Source: Breoghania sp037026715
GTDB taxonomy: Bacteria > Pseudomonadota > Alphaproteobacteria > Rhizobiales > Stappiaceae
NCBI RefSeq assembly: GCF_037026715.1
Contig: NZ_JBANCG010000010.1
Coordinates: 106,662 to 170,661 of the forward strand
Length of the DNA stretch: 64,000 nt
Direction of reading: 5' to 3'
A model generated the notes under the pieces. That model made no database searches. It was not told where the DNA came from and saw nothing but the letters and a program-made list of their open reading frames with translations. The first letter of the stretch is position 1. Every line of letters begins with the position of its first letter. Of the stretch, positions 31,603 to 40,281 are shown piece by piece. Position numbers and translations under genes: made by a program.

Positions 31603-32450
31603 GGCAGCACCTCCATCGCAACCGTGATGCCAGAGCACCACAACGCCTCGTCCGCGGCCGCCACGAGATCAGAGGCCGGAGACACCACGCGCACGGCCTG
31701 CACGTTGGAGACATGCGCCGCCGCGACAATCGAGGAGAGATAGACGGCCTGCCCGACCTGATGCCGAGAGGTAGCCAGCGTGCCGAGCGCGGTCTTCGCC
31801 GCCGCCTGCAATACGGCCGGATCGGGTCCGGCGGGAATGACGAGCGTGACGGCGATCTCGAAAGCCGTGATCGTCGCCGGCTTGACGGTGACGGCATCGG
31901 TCAGCGGACGGATATCGTCCTGCATCAGACGGGCCCGCACGGCGGAAACCAGATCGGCCGAGGCCGTCCCATCGCCTTCGCGCGAGAGCACCGCGACCGT
32001 CACAGCACCGGGCTGCGGCACGGATAGTCCGACGCCCTTGACGCGGGCGTCGGCCGCCCTTGCGTGATACTCGTAGGCGCCGGCCGGTCCGGCGGCTGCG
32101 AAGGCTTCCAGCGCCAGCAGAACGCGGGCGCGGAAGTCGGCATCGCTTTCCCCGGCAAAGCGGGACGTACCGAAGAGCGCGGCGAGATGATCGAGATCGG
32201 AGCCCGCGGCGTGGGTAATCAGCACAGCGCGTGCGGCATCGTTCACCCGGCCACGCAGCAGCAGCTCGAAATAACCTTCGGCTTCCTGCGAGATCCGGAG
32301 CGGGTCCGTCTCCAGAGCGCCGACATCGTAGCCCGGCCAGAGTTCGACGAGCCGCGCCAGGCGCGCCGCGACGATAGCCTCGTAGTCGAGCGCCTCGATG
32401 ACGTCGGGCGCGGCAAGAGCGGTCAGGTCGGGGGCGGCGAAGCGGGTCAT
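31599..32450 (-). CDS. Baseplate assembly protein J
   Basis: 283 aa, P2 gpJ family: EALDYEAIVAARLARLVELWP at the start, RFAGESDADFRARVLLALE and GAYEYHARAADARVKGVG in the middle. It is a baseplate wedge protein. Overlaps gpW and gpI by four bases, as expected in a coupled baseplate operon. Confidence 0.92.
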   Translation of the reverse strand: MTRFAAPDLTALAAPDVIEALDYEAIVAARLARLVELWPGYDVGALETDPLRISQEAEGYFELLLRGRVNDAARAVLITHAAGSDLDHLAALFGTSRFAGESDADFRARVLLALEAFAAAGPAGAYEYHARAADARVKGVGLSVPQPGAVTVAVLSREGDGTASADLVSAVRARLMQDDIRPLTDAVTVKPATITAFEIAVTLVIPAGPDPAVLQAAAKTALGTLATSRHQVGQAVYLSSIVAAAHVSNVQAVRVVSPASDLVAAADEALWCSGITVAMEVLP

Positions 32451-32851
32451 GCGGCCTCCGTCAGAACAAGGCTTTCGCCGGTTGCGGGGATCGCGGCCCT
32501 GCGGTCTTCCGAGATCGAGAAGTCGCCAAGGTGTCCGCGCGGATAGAACGTTCCCTCGAGAATGAAGACGAAGCGTCCGTCGCGGCCGCCGACCGCCATC
32601 TCTATCGAGCGCAGCGAGTAGCCGGGCTCGCCCGTGTCGGGATCGTCGATCGCTTCGGCAAGCGCGACATAGAGTTCGAAGAGGGTCAGCGGCGAGGCGT
32701 TGGCGTCCTGCAGCTCCGGCACGCGGGAACCGAAATGCCGGCGCATCACCCGCGTGTTGACGCGGGTGCGCAGGATCTTGGCGAGCGACTGGACGCAGTG
32801 GTCCCAGCCCGTCAGCACCTCCCCGGTTTCGGCGTTCATGCCGGTGCGCAT
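32447..32851 (-). CDS. Baseplate protein W (gp25-like)
   Basis: 134 aa, GPW/gp25 family: SLAKILRTRVNTRVMRRHFGS and the pattern around DANASPLTLFELY. It triggers sheath assembly at the baseplate. The ATG at 32851 is preferred over an upstream TTG because AGGGG lies eight bases before it. Confidence 0.9.
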   Translation of the reverse strand: MRTGMNAETGEVLTGWDHCVQSLAKILRTRVNTRVMRRHFGSRVPELQDANASPLTLFELYVALAEAIDDPDTGEPGYSLRSIEMAVGGRDGRFVFILEGTFYPRGHLGDFSISEDRRAAIPATGESLVLTEAA

Positions 32852-32875
32852 GGTCAAAGCCCCTTCAATGCCGGA

Positions 32876-33076
32876 TCAATCGGCCGTCTTGTCCCTGGCG
32901 GCATTCCCGCTCGCCTTCCCATCAGTCTTGGGGGACGCCTTGGAAACCGCTTCGATCTCGCCGCAAATGAGCGGATAGCGCGCCTGTTCCTCGGTGAGCT
33001 CGATCGACTTGCCCTTGCCGGGGTTGCGGACGCCGGCAACGAAAACGCCGGCTTTCTCGGTGGTGCGGTACTTCAT
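32876..33076 (-). CDS. Small phage protein between V and W
   Basis: 66 aa, starting MKYRTTEKAGVFVAGVRNPGKGKSIELTEEQARY. I cannot name it. Small proteins with a VAGVRNPG-type motif are common in Mu-like tail operons. Upstream in-frame residues overlap the V gene and are not counted. Confidence 0.65.
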   Translation of the reverse strand: MKYRTTEKAGVFVAGVRNPGKGKSIELTEEQARYPLICGEIEAVSKASPKTDGKASGNAARDKTAD

Positions 33077-33086
33077 GGTTCTCTCC

Positions 33087-33650
33087 TCAGACGTAGACCT
33101 CGGCCCCGTCGATGGCCCGATCGCCATCGCTGTCGAGGCCACCGACGTAGTGGACACGGCGCTCGCCGTTGTTCAGCCTGGTCCTGACCGTGGTCAGGAT
33201 CTCCTCGGCCGTGATCTTCAGTGTCGCGCCGCCGACGCTCAGCTCGATCGCGTCGCCATCAAGCGCAAGCGACGTGCCGCCATGCTTGATCACGAGGCGG
33301 TCGTCCTGGTCGGTCGGGCACGGGTTCGTGTTGGTGTATCCGTCGCGAATGGCGATGGAGCCGGGGCCGATCTCGCCATGCGGCGACAACAGCCGCATGG
33401 TCTCGCCGACTGCCACGGGAACGTGGGTGGAATAGCCGCCCGAACCGTCGCCGGCGCTTTCCTGCACCTGGACCCACGGCGACAGGAACGGCTTGCCGGT
33501 GCGATCGTCCCTCGGCAACAGCTCAAGCCGCACGCGCTTTCCGCTGATCTCGACCACCTTGCCGACCATGTGGCTGGCGGCCAGGCGCCGGGACAGCTCG
33601 TCGTGGCGCTTGTAGAGGGTGCGGAATTCGCGATCGATGAAGGGGATCAT
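33087..33650 (-). CDS. Baseplate assembly protein V (spike)
   Basis: 187 aa, P2 gpV/Mu gp45 family: an OB-fold-like N-terminus (VGKVVEISGKRVRLELLPRDD) and a beta-helix-like C-terminus. It is the membrane-piercing spike at the tail tip. Confidence 0.9.
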   Translation of the reverse strand: MIPFIDREFRTLYKRHDELSRRLAASHMVGKVVEISGKRVRLELLPRDDRTGKPFLSPWVQVQESAGDGSGGYSTHVPVAVGETMRLLSPHGEIGPGSIAIRDGYTNTNPCPTDQDDRLVIKHGGTSLALDGDAIELSVGGATLKITAEEILTTVRTRLNNGERRVHYVGGLDSDGDRAIDGAEVYV

Positions 33651-34174
33651 GCCGCCGCTCCCTCATCATCCGACAAGATGAGGTCCTCGCCGTTGAGCGC
33701 GAAGGACAGGTCGATGGTCGGCTCGCTGTCGAACATGCTCGCGCCGATGCCGTTGAGCGATTGCGTCCATTGCGTCGCGACGATCGCCACGTCGAGCCCG
33801 CTGAGCTCGGACGGCTGCGAAGGCGAAACGACGATCTGTTCCGGGGCGCCGATATCGGCGAGGCCGAAGCGCTGGTTGCGGCGCAGAAGGGCGGCAACCG
33901 CTTCCGCGATCGCCCAGGCGTCGTCATCCCTGGTGCTGCCCGAACAGATGGCATAGGCGGCGCAAGCCAGCTGTGCCGTGGAGGTATCGTCGGAGCGGGC
34001 CTCGAGCGGCGCGCTCAGCACGGCGCAGCGCAAGGCCGGCGTCGAAATGGACGAGATGTCCAGCAGTTGCGGGGCGAGGTCGCCGAGCTGGGCCGCGCAT
34101 TCGCGCAGATCAGGCATGGCGGCCTGGAAGGCCGTTTCCATCGCATGCCGGAATTCGTTGAGGCGTCCGGTCAT
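33647..34174 (-). CDS. Mu gp37-like tail protein
   Basis: 175 aa. The middle (STAQLACAAYAICSGSTRDDDAWAIAEAVAALLRRN) and size fit the DUF1834/gp37 family found before baseplate genes in Mu-like phages. It overlaps gpV by four bases. The family call is moderate. Confidence 0.55.
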   Translation of the reverse strand: MTGRLNEFRHAMETAFQAAMPDLRECAAQLGDLAPQLLDISSISTPALRCAVLSAPLEARSDDTSTAQLACAAYAICSGSTRDDDAWAIAEAVAALLRRNQRFGLADIGAPEQIVVSPSQPSELSGLDVAIVATQWTQSLNGIGASMFDSEPTIDLSFALNGEDLILSDDEGAAA

Positions 34175-34314
34175 GGCATCAGGCTCCGTACCCGGTCATT
34201 ACGGGCGACGAGGCCGGGCCCGACCGGAAACAGCCCGATCCGTTCCGGAGCCTTCGCGGGCATCCCGGCGGCGAGATCGATATTCGGAATGGTGGTTGCG
34301 GTGCGCTTCGTCAT
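34171..34314 (-). CDS. Small first gene of the tail operon
   Basis: 47 aa, MTKRTATTIPNIDLAAGMPA..., overlapping the next gene by four bases (ATGA). It begins 39 bases after the late operator at 34353. No family is recognised; the coupling supports that it is translated. Confidence 0.55.
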   Translation of the reverse strand: MTKRTATTIPNIDLAAGMPAKAPERIGLFPVGPGLVARNDRVRSLMP

Positions 34315-34352
34315 GCGCAACAAACTGGACGCGAGCCGCGATGCGAACGCCC

Positions 34353-34365
34353 CTGACAGTGTCAG
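34353..34365 (-). promoter_or_regulatory. Late operator CTGACnnnGTCAG before the tail operon
   Basis: CTGACACTGTCAG on the minus strand followed by GGGCGTT, 39 bases before the first tail gene. Same dyad as at 24612 and 37086. Confidence 0.55.
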
Positions 34366-34987
34366 GCGGAGTGGAATATCGCGGCGATCGTCCCTGCCCC
34401 GCTCGCCTTCTGCCTGCTGCAGTGACGCCAGAGCCGGGTTAGAAGGCTCTTAAAAGGCCGTGGAAAGGCCTCCGCCCTGACGGAGGAACCATGGGGCCCC
34501 ATTTGACGAGAGCATTCGACAACGCCATAGGCCCGGCCAGAGAACCAGCCAGAGAACCGGCCGGCAACAGCGCGCCGCCCGATCGCTCGAATTGATTGTG
34601 GAGATTGGCGCGCATCGGACAGACGACCGAAGCCCGCGAAATGCGCGACGACGGTCGTGGAAATATCGCGGCTCAGAAGGTGGCGGGCGAGAAGCGGAAC
34701 GAAAACCGCGCATGTCAGGAAGAGAGCTCACGGCTCTGCGCATGCTCCCGCTCATCCCCTTCCATCGTCATCGACCGGCGAACGGCAAAGTCCGGGGGAT
34801 GCAGCACGTGCAGCAAATGCTGCGGCTGGCGGTGGATTGCCCGGGCTTCGCCGGACAATGACGACGGGAGACATGGGGGGAATGGTCGAATGCACGCAAC
34901 CCGATACCGTTTTAGGGGCCAGATACCCCGGGAGAGACGTCGGCATGACCGGCCGTGCTTCTTCGCCGATCGCTCGTTCCAGACCGC
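34366..34987. other. Gene-poor gap where the head module would be expected
   Basis: About 620 bases without a credible gene, between the lysis genes and the tail operon. In Mu-like phages the terminase, portal, protease and capsid genes lie exactly here. It holds short repeats (AACCAGCCAGAGAACCGGCC, about 34541-34562) and a TTGCCCGGGCTTCGCCGGACAATGACG palindrome (34838-34866), so an intergenic repeat has entered. It may be the scar of a head deletion. Confidence 0.6.
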
Positions 34988-35392
34988 CTATAGCGCTGCG
35001 CGCTTCGTCTTGGCTTCCTCAAGCAGGAATTCCTGGAGCCGGTGGGAAATATCCGAAACGGGTTTCAGGCGTTCGGACAGGACTTCCATTTGCCCCCGCA
35101 AGGCTTCCAGGGCGACCTCCGTCCGCTGATAGCTGTCGGCCGACGGCATGTGCCGCAACTCGCCCTCGATCGCGGTCAGACGGTCCGCGATGCCGCGCCT
35201 TGAGGCGGCCCCCTCGTCGACGTGCTGCTCAAGCCGCTTCGAGACAGCATCGATGAGGGCGCGCAGTTCGTCGGTCTCGTCCTTTCGGGCCGACAGGCGA
35301 AACTGATAGACGCTCCAGACGAGCGTCGCAGCCATGATGATCAGCGGACCGTAGCGCGCCAGGAAGTCCGCGAATGTCCAGGTGTCCTGCAT
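34988..35392 (-). CDS. DUF2730 family phage membrane protein
   Basis: 134 aa, one N-terminal membrane helix (about 14-30) and a long coiled coil, as in Mu gp25-type DUF2730 proteins that follow the lysis genes. Function unknown. It is the last gene before the gap. Confidence 0.75.
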   Translation of the reverse strand: MQDTWTFADFLARYGPLIIMAATLVWSVYQFRLSARKDETDELRALIDAVSKRLEQHVDEGAASRRGIADRLTAIEGELRHMPSADSYQRTEVALEALRGQMEVLSERLKPVSDISHRLQEFLLEEAKTKRAAL

Positions 35393-35398
35393 TGCGCC

Positions 35399-35884
35399 CT
35401 ACCGCCGCCTGTTCAAGAAGTTCGATCCCGCGCCCTTGACCGCGCCGAGGCCGGCAAGCCCCAGCGCCCCGCCGACCAGCGCATAAGCCCAGCTCAGCAT
35501 GTCGTCGCCGGTACGCGGAAAGGTGCCGCCGAATGCCTTGATCCAGAACGGCAACCCGATCTGGTACCAGAGCAGGACGAGCGTCTGCGACCACACGACG
35601 AACGCCCAGGCGCGCCGCACCATCAGATCGTCGCTCTGGAACGAAGCCCGGATCGTTTCCTGGGCGGCTCCGAAGATCTCGGAGGCGGAAGCAGACAGCG
35701 CCCTGGTCATCTCCGCCTCGGCCCCCGCTTGCGCTTCCGCGATCCGCGCATTTGCCTCGTCGGCCGATATGTCGCCGTCGGCGAGCGCCTGGACGACATC
35801 CTTGATCGCCCCGGAAAAGCCGTCTGCGCGCAGAACGGCGGAGACGACGCTCACCACGGGAGCGACGAAAGCGAGCGGTCCCAT
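35399..35884 (-). CDS. Holin-like membrane protein (3TM)
   Basis: 161 aa, with hydrophobic segments near 5-20, 92-112 and 128-150. The central region is amphipathic and Ala/Glu-rich. It fits 3TM holin-type phage proteins. The ATG at 35884 overlaps the stop of the preceding small membrane protein. Located next to the endolysin, so a role in membrane opening for release is likely. Confidence 0.65.
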   Translation of the reverse strand: MGPLAFVAPVVSVVSAVLRADGFSGAIKDVVQALADGDISADEANARIAEAQAGAEAEMTRALSASASEIFGAAQETIRASFQSDDLMVRRAWAFVVWSQTLVLLWYQIGLPFWIKAFGGTFPRTGDDMLSWAYALVGGALGLAGLGAVKGAGSNFLNRRR

Positions 35885-36084
35885 CACTCCGCACGCCCCA
35901 TCGCCGTGTTGGTGATGCGGCGCAGGAAGATGTTGAGGCCGCCGACGATCAGCATCGCCCAGAGCGCGTCGCGCGGCTCCAGATAGGCCTGCCAGTCGAG
36001 AACGGCGAGATGCCTCAGCACCTCGGCGACGACGGGCACGGCGGCGACAAGGCCGTTGATGAGGACGGTTCGGAAGCCCTTCAT
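35884..36084 (-). CDS. Small phage membrane protein (possible holin partner)
   Basis: 66 aa: MKGFRTVLINGLVAAVPVVAEVLRHL, then a second hydrophobic helix (ALWAMLIVGGLNIFL). Two membrane helices and its place between endolysin and holin suggest a lysis accessory. Upstream in-frame residues lie inside the endolysin gene. Confidence 0.6.
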   Translation of the reverse strand: MKGFRTVLINGLVAAVPVVAEVLRHLAVLDWQAYLEPRDALWAMLIVGGLNIFLRRITNTAMGRAE

Positions 36085-37019
36085 GCGGTCATCCCCCGGT
36101 TGAAGGCGGCCCGCACCTCGTCGCGGTAGCGCCACGCCAGACAGAGACCCGCCAGAACGGCGAGCGCGGCGGCGCCAGCGCCGACCCAATAGACCCACTC
36201 CGGCGCCCCGCCGGCCACCGCGGCGGCCGCGCCGGCACCCGACAACACCGTTCCGATGCCCGCGGCGGCACCGTCCTGCGAGGCGGCGCGCGCCCGGTCG
36301 AGAGCGGCCGCGGTCGCGGTACCGAGAATGCCGTCTTCGGTGAGGTTCGGCTGGCTGCGCTGGAAGGCGCGCACGGCGGCCGTGGTGCGCGGCCCCGCCA
36401 GACCGTCGATCTGGCCCTTGTAGTGGCCGAGCCCGGCGAGGATTTCCTGATAGTGCTTCAGCTCGTCATCGCTCGCCGCCGTCCGCGTAACGCTGGAAGC
36501 GGGCGCGACGCGGATCGCCTTTTGCGTGGCGTAGACGCCATATTCGATCAGGCGCGCCTCGGCTTCACGGCGCCTGACGAGGCCTGGCAGGCGTCTCCCG
36601 CCTGCGGTGACGCCCGTCTTGCGCAGGATCGCGGCCGAGCGCTTCACATCCCCGGCAGCAAGCGCCTTGGCCCATTTCCAACCGGCCGCACGTGGGCCGA
36701 GATTGTAGCAGACCGACGAGGCCCCATCGAAATGATGCTGTCTGGATGGCGCGATCTTGTCGGCAACCGCGGCGCCGTATTCGCGATTGACCAGCTCGAT
36801 CAGGAGCTTTTCGGCCTCCTCGCGCGTGATCGTGTCGCCGGGCTTCAGCCCGCGGCCGTACTTGGTCCGCCAGTAGTCGGCGAAGACCTTCGAGCGCATG
36901 GTGAAGCCGAAGCCGATGGTGAGGACGCCTGCCTGGCAACGATAGGTGCGGGAGACGAAGCCCTCGTGTGCGCCGAGATCGGCGGCACCGGCAGGGCTCA
37001 ATGTGTTGATGACGGTCAT
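36081..37019 (-). CDS. Endolysin: GH24 lysozyme with peptidoglycan-binding domain
   Basis: 312 aa. Residues 1-160 form a T4/lambdoid-type lysozyme with the catalytic Glu in HEGF (about 18-21), followed by TIGFGFT. A peptidoglycan-binding_1 domain lies at about 190-245 (GLGHYKGQIDGLAGPRTTAAVRAFQ), and a membrane helix at about 273-295. The C-terminal helix suggests the enzyme is held in the membrane, as in some signal-anchor systems but at the other end. It is the first gene of the lysis operon. Confidence 0.88.
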   Translation of the reverse strand: MTVINTLSPAGAADLGAHEGFVSRTYRCQAGVLTIGFGFTMRSKVFADYWRTKYGRGLKPGDTITREEAEKLLIELVNREYGAAVADKIAPSRQHHFDGASSVCYNLGPRAAGWKWAKALAAGDVKRSAAILRKTGVTAGGRRLPGLVRRREAEARLIEYGVYATQKAIRVAPASSVTRTAASDDELKHYQEILAGLGHYKGQIDGLAGPRTTAAVRAFQRSQPNLTEDGILGTATAAALDRARAASQDGAAAGIGTVLSGAGAAAAVAGGAPEWVYWVGAGAAALAVLAGLCLAWRYRDEVRAAFNRGMTA

Positions 37020-37085
37020 TATCCGGTCCCGGTCGCAACGTGATGTTGCGCACCACGGTGCCGGATCGGCCTTCCCGAAAGCAGG

Positions 37086-37098
37086 CTGACACTGTCAG
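37086..37098 (-). promoter_or_regulatory. Late operator CTGACnnnGTCAG before the lysis operon
   Basis: CTGACAGTGTCAG on the minus strand, 67 bases before the endolysin start and 12 bases after the Mor-like gene. Same dyad as at 24612 and 34353. Confidence 0.55.
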
Positions 37099-37110
37099 GA
37101 AGGAGAGGAT

Positions 37111-37518
37111 TTAGAAAAGGTCGTCCTGGTTGCCCGAGCCCGATTTGAGGCGCCGACGGGCCCGAAAGGCCGTGCGTTCATGGACGCCGGCCGCTGCGGC
37201 AGCTTCGCGTGCCGAGGCGCCGTTTTCAAGTGCCTTCATGAGGGCGCGCTGCGCGCTCGAACGCCGGGCGATCGGGATCAACAGACGGGCGCCGCTGTCG
37301 CGCACGCGAAAATGATCACAGATCCTGACCGCCGCGGGAAGTCCGACGACATCGCTCAGCCAGTGGTCGGGGGTGGCGTGGCTGGGGATATAGACCGTCT
37401 GCCCGCCGCGCACGGCCGCCAGCTTCAACGCCGCATCGAGCCCGGCCGCGTCCGCGATCTCGGCCAGGATTTCGGGGAGGAACGAATAGTCGGTGGGCTC
37501 GGCGTCGCTGCGGGTCAT
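37111..37518 (-). CDS. Mor-family middle/late transcription activator
   Basis: 135 aa: FLPEILAEIADAAGLDAALKLAAVRGGQTVYIPS matches the Mor/C N-terminal dimerisation region, and ALENGASAREAAAAAGVHERTAFRARRRL is a C-terminal helix-turn-helix. In Mu, Mor and C turn on middle and late promoters. It overlaps gemA by four bases and lies just before the first late operator. Only one such activator is seen, so it probably serves for all late operons. Confidence 0.8.
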   Translation of the reverse strand: MTRSDAEPTDYSFLPEILAEIADAAGLDAALKLAAVRGGQTVYIPSHATPDHWLSDVVGLPAAVRICDHFRVRDSGARLLIPIARRSSAQRALMKALENGASAREAAAAAGVHERTAFRARRRLKSGSGNQDDLF

Positions 37519-38168
37519 GCCGGCGTCTCCTTCTTCACAAGCGCCGCCCGCAGAAGCCCGCCCAGCTCGTTCATGGCGGCGATGCGGTTGGCCTTCGCGA
37601 ACTGACCGACATCGGCCATGCCGAACCGGTCTTGCATCCACACGGCGAGGGCCGGAGCCGGAACGGCGTCGAGCGCAACCAATCGCGCCCACTGAGTTGT
37701 CAGGATCTGGAAGCGATCGTCGTTGAAAAGCGCGGGACGCCCTTTCTCGCGACGGAAAAGGTCGTCGTTTCCGGCTTCCCGCCGCACCCATTTCTTGAGC
37801 GCTTCGATTGCCTTTGCGGCGTCGGCCGGTTCATGCAGAAAGCGGGAGTGATCGACCCCGGTCTGGCGCTTCACGAATGCGATCATCGCGGTATCGGAGC
37901 GATCGCGCACCACGCCAAGATTGTGCGCCGCGATCCACAGCGCCTGCAGCTTTGGGGCATAGGGGCCGCTCGCACGATCGCTGCGGTGGCGAGGCGTTCC
38001 GGGTGCGCCGAGCCGGTCCAGCTCGGCCGCGACGGCCCGGCGCTGATCCTCCCGCATATCGCGGGAAGATCGCAGGCCCGTCACGCGTTCCAGAATGGCC
38101 CGGTAGGCGGCGTCATCCAGATCGAGCTGGCGGCGTTTGGCATGGATTGCCTTCAGGGCGGCGCTCAT
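37515..38168 (-). CDS. GemA family regulatory protein (Mu gp16-like)
   Basis: 217 aa: ALKAIHAKRRQLDLDDAAYRAILERVTGLRSSRDM is the N-terminus of GemA/DUF1018 proteins, with LHEPADAAKAIEALKKWVRRE near 110-135. In Mu, GemA modifies host gene expression and DNA supercoiling. The C-terminal 80 residues are an extra region. Confidence 0.85.
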   Translation of the reverse strand: MSAALKAIHAKRRQLDLDDAAYRAILERVTGLRSSRDMREDQRRAVAAELDRLGAPGTPRHRSDRASGPYAPKLQALWIAAHNLGVVRDRSDTAMIAFVKRQTGVDHSRFLHEPADAAKAIEALKKWVRREAGNDDLFRREKGRPALFNDDRFQILTTQWARLVALDAVPAPALAVWMQDRFGMADVGQFAKANRIAAMNELGGLLRAALVKKETPA

Positions 38169-38177
38169 GATGCCCCC

Positions 38178-38879
38178 TCACGCCTTCGCCAGATCAATCG
38201 TGATCGCCCGCCACTGGGCGTCGGGCGCTTCGCGCTCGTAGAAGCGGATGTAGGTCTTGGAACCGACCACCCGCATCGCTTCGCGGATGGCATCCATCGC
38301 GCGGCGCCAACGCGCGTCCTCGATGTCGAGGCGCAGCAGCATGAAGATCTCCGACTTGTTGATCTGGCCTTCCTTGTCGGTGTTGAAGGCGCGGGTCACG
38401 ATGGCGCGGATCTCCGGCCGGCTGTCGGCCGCCCACTCGTTGAGGCATTCGTCGATCAGCGCCTTGGCGTTCTGGAGTTGCGGCCCGAAATCGACCGTAT
38501 CGGCGACCTGCACCTGGATCTTCTGGCAGCAATCGAAACTCATGAAGGTCTTGTTGCCCTTCCGCCCACCCTTGGCGCTGTCGTATTCCTGCGCGAGCAG
38601 GGCCTCGAATTCGCCGAGATCCTCGAAGGTGTGGCCGCGAAACCGGGCGATCTGCGCGGAGAGTTCGCGGGCAAAACCCATGATCTTGCGCACCGTCTCG
38701 TCCTCGAGCGCGGCTTGCGGCTTCACCAGTTCGACCGGCACGAGCGAGCAGGCGCCGTCCCGCATGTAGGTCTTCCCGCCGATTTCGATCCGGCCGGCGG
38801 CGACCACATCGCTCGCCGTGTTCTCAATCATTCCCATCTCTCGATCCTCCATCCATTCCCGTCTGATGATCGACGTCAT
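38178..38879 (-). CDS. DUF3164 family phage protein
   Basis: 233 aa with the family pattern FMSFDCCQKIQVQVADTVDFGPQLQNAKALIDECLNEW (split over about 114-150). These proteins are common between MuB and gemA. Function unknown. The ATG at 38879 overlaps the stop of the coiled-coil gene. An internal ATG at 38837 has a better ribosome site (GGAGG eight bases before) and may be the true start. Confidence 0.85.
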   Translation of the reverse strand: MTSIIRREWMEDREMGMIENTASDVVAAGRIEIGGKTYMRDGACSLVPVELVKPQAALEDETVRKIMGFARELSAQIARFRGHTFEDLGEFEALLAQEYDSAKGGRKGNKTFMSFDCCQKIQVQVADTVDFGPQLQNAKALIDECLNEWAADSRPEIRAIVTRAFNTDKEGQINKSEIFMLLRLDIEDARWRRAMDAIREAMRVVGSKTYIRFYEREAPDAQWRAITIDLAKA

Positions 38880-39181
38880 GCCCCACCGCCGTCGGCCGCG
38901 CCCGGCACCGGACGCGGGACGATCGGAAACGGCGCCACATTCGAATCCCGATCCTCGATCGGGATCTGTGCTGCCTGCGGCACGTCCGAAAGCCGGCCCT
39001 GAAGCGCCTTGTTTTCCGCTTTCAGACGCTCGATCTCACTCTCCTGACGGATGGTCAGTTCCTGCAGATCCGCGAGCGCCTGCTCCACCTCCCGGACGAC
39101 AGCGGGCATGAGGGTTGCGCCCTCATTGCGGAACTGCGCAGCGACATGGCGCCAGATATGGAGAGCTTCGGAGAGCCTCAT
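38876..39181 (-). CDS. Coiled-coil phage protein of unknown function
   Basis: 101 aa from the ATG overlapping the MuB stop (TGATG). Residues about 30-65 form a heptad-rich coiled coil (LADLQELTIRQESEIERLK). No family recognised. Confidence 0.65.
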   Translation of the reverse strand: MRLSEALHIWRHVAAQFRNEGATLMPAVVREVEQALADLQELTIRQESEIERLKAENKALQGRLSDVPQAAQIPIEDRDSNVAPFPIVPRPVPGAADGGGA

Positions 39182-40203
39182 CACAACCGCTCCCCCGCCC
39201 GGTCCTTCCAGGCCGACCGGATGTGCTGCGCCGACAACGGTTCGCAGGAACCTGCGGCGAACATGCTCGCAAGCCGGATGGACTTGTCGACCTGACCGAG
39301 AGCGCCGGGCTTGTGGCCGATCACGCGCAGCAGCTTGCGCACCTCCGCGTCCTCGATGCCCCAGGCATCGATCAGCGCCTCGATGTCGTCTTCGTGCGGC
39401 GTGAGCCTCTCGATGCGCTTGCCGACGCGCCGGTGAAACTGCGCCTGTCCCTTGCGCGGATCCTTCCGGCCGAAGCGGCTCGCCACTTCGTCATTGCCGA
39501 TCAGCGCGATGCCGGCGCCGTATTCGTCATGGAAATAGCGAAGCTGGTCGGCCGCATCGTCCTTGAGGTTCTGGGCCTCGTCGACGATCAGCAGGGTCTG
39601 GCGCCCGTTGCGCTGCAGCCGCATGCCGATGGCGCGATCAAGGCGGGCGGGATTGCGTTCGATCACGTCGAGCGCCAGGGCCAGTTCCTGCAGCATCGAG
39701 TGCTTGCCCGAAGTGGTCGGGCGCATGGTCACCAGGAAGGCGTTGGGACGCTCTGCCACGTAGCGCCGCGCCGTCTTCGTCTTGCCCATGCCGGCGCCGA
39801 GGGTGACCACGGCGATCTCCGGCATCATCTGGGCGTAGACCAGCGTGTCCCAAAGCTCGCGCGCCGTTCGCGTCGCCACCCATTCCGGCCCCGCCGGCAT
39901 CGACGCCGCGGCCTCGCGCTGCTCGTCGAGACCATCCAGCCAATGCACGACGCGGGCCGTGACATTGGCGATCGAGCCGGCATAGGTGCCGTCGTACCAG
40001 GCCGAAAGCGTTCCGAGCGGAACGTCGGACCGCCGCGAAACCTCGGAGCGGGAAAGCCCGTCCCGTTCCGCGACCACGCGGAGGCGTTCCGTCGCGCGCT
40101 CCCACGCTTCAAGCGTGGCCGGGTCCACCTCGGGCCGACCCTTCGGCACGCCCCAGACATGCGGGGAGGCATGCGGGGAGGCTTGTGCAGTCTCTTTCGT
40201 CAT
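39181..40203 (-). CDS. MuB-like transposition ATPase
   Basis: 340 aa. A helix-turn-helix lies at about 48-70 (LSRSEVSRRSDVPLGTLSAWYDGTY), then an AAA ATPase with Walker A TLGAGMGKTKT and Walker B TLLIVDEAQN. MuB binds target DNA and activates MuA. ATG at 40203 chosen over an upstream in-frame codon. Confidence 0.9.
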   Translation of the reverse strand: MTKETAQASPHASPHVWGVPKGRPEVDPATLEAWERATERLRVVAERDGLSRSEVSRRSDVPLGTLSAWYDGTYAGSIANVTARVVHWLDGLDEQREAAASMPAGPEWVATRTARELWDTLVYAQMMPEIAVVTLGAGMGKTKTARRYVAERPNAFLVTMRPTTSGKHSMLQELALALDVIERNPARLDRAIGMRLQRNGRQTLLIVDEAQNLKDDAADQLRYFHDEYGAGIALIGNDEVASRFGRKDPRKGQAQFHRRVGKRIERLTPHEDDIEALIDAWGIEDAEVRKLLRVIGHKPGALGQVDKSIRLASMFAAGSCEPLSAQHIRSAWKDRAGERL

Positions 40204-40281
40204 CTTATCCTCTTCCTTGCTACACACTGACGTCAGACGCTCCGTGCGGTTGCAGCCGCCGGGGCGTCACTCGTATCCGGG

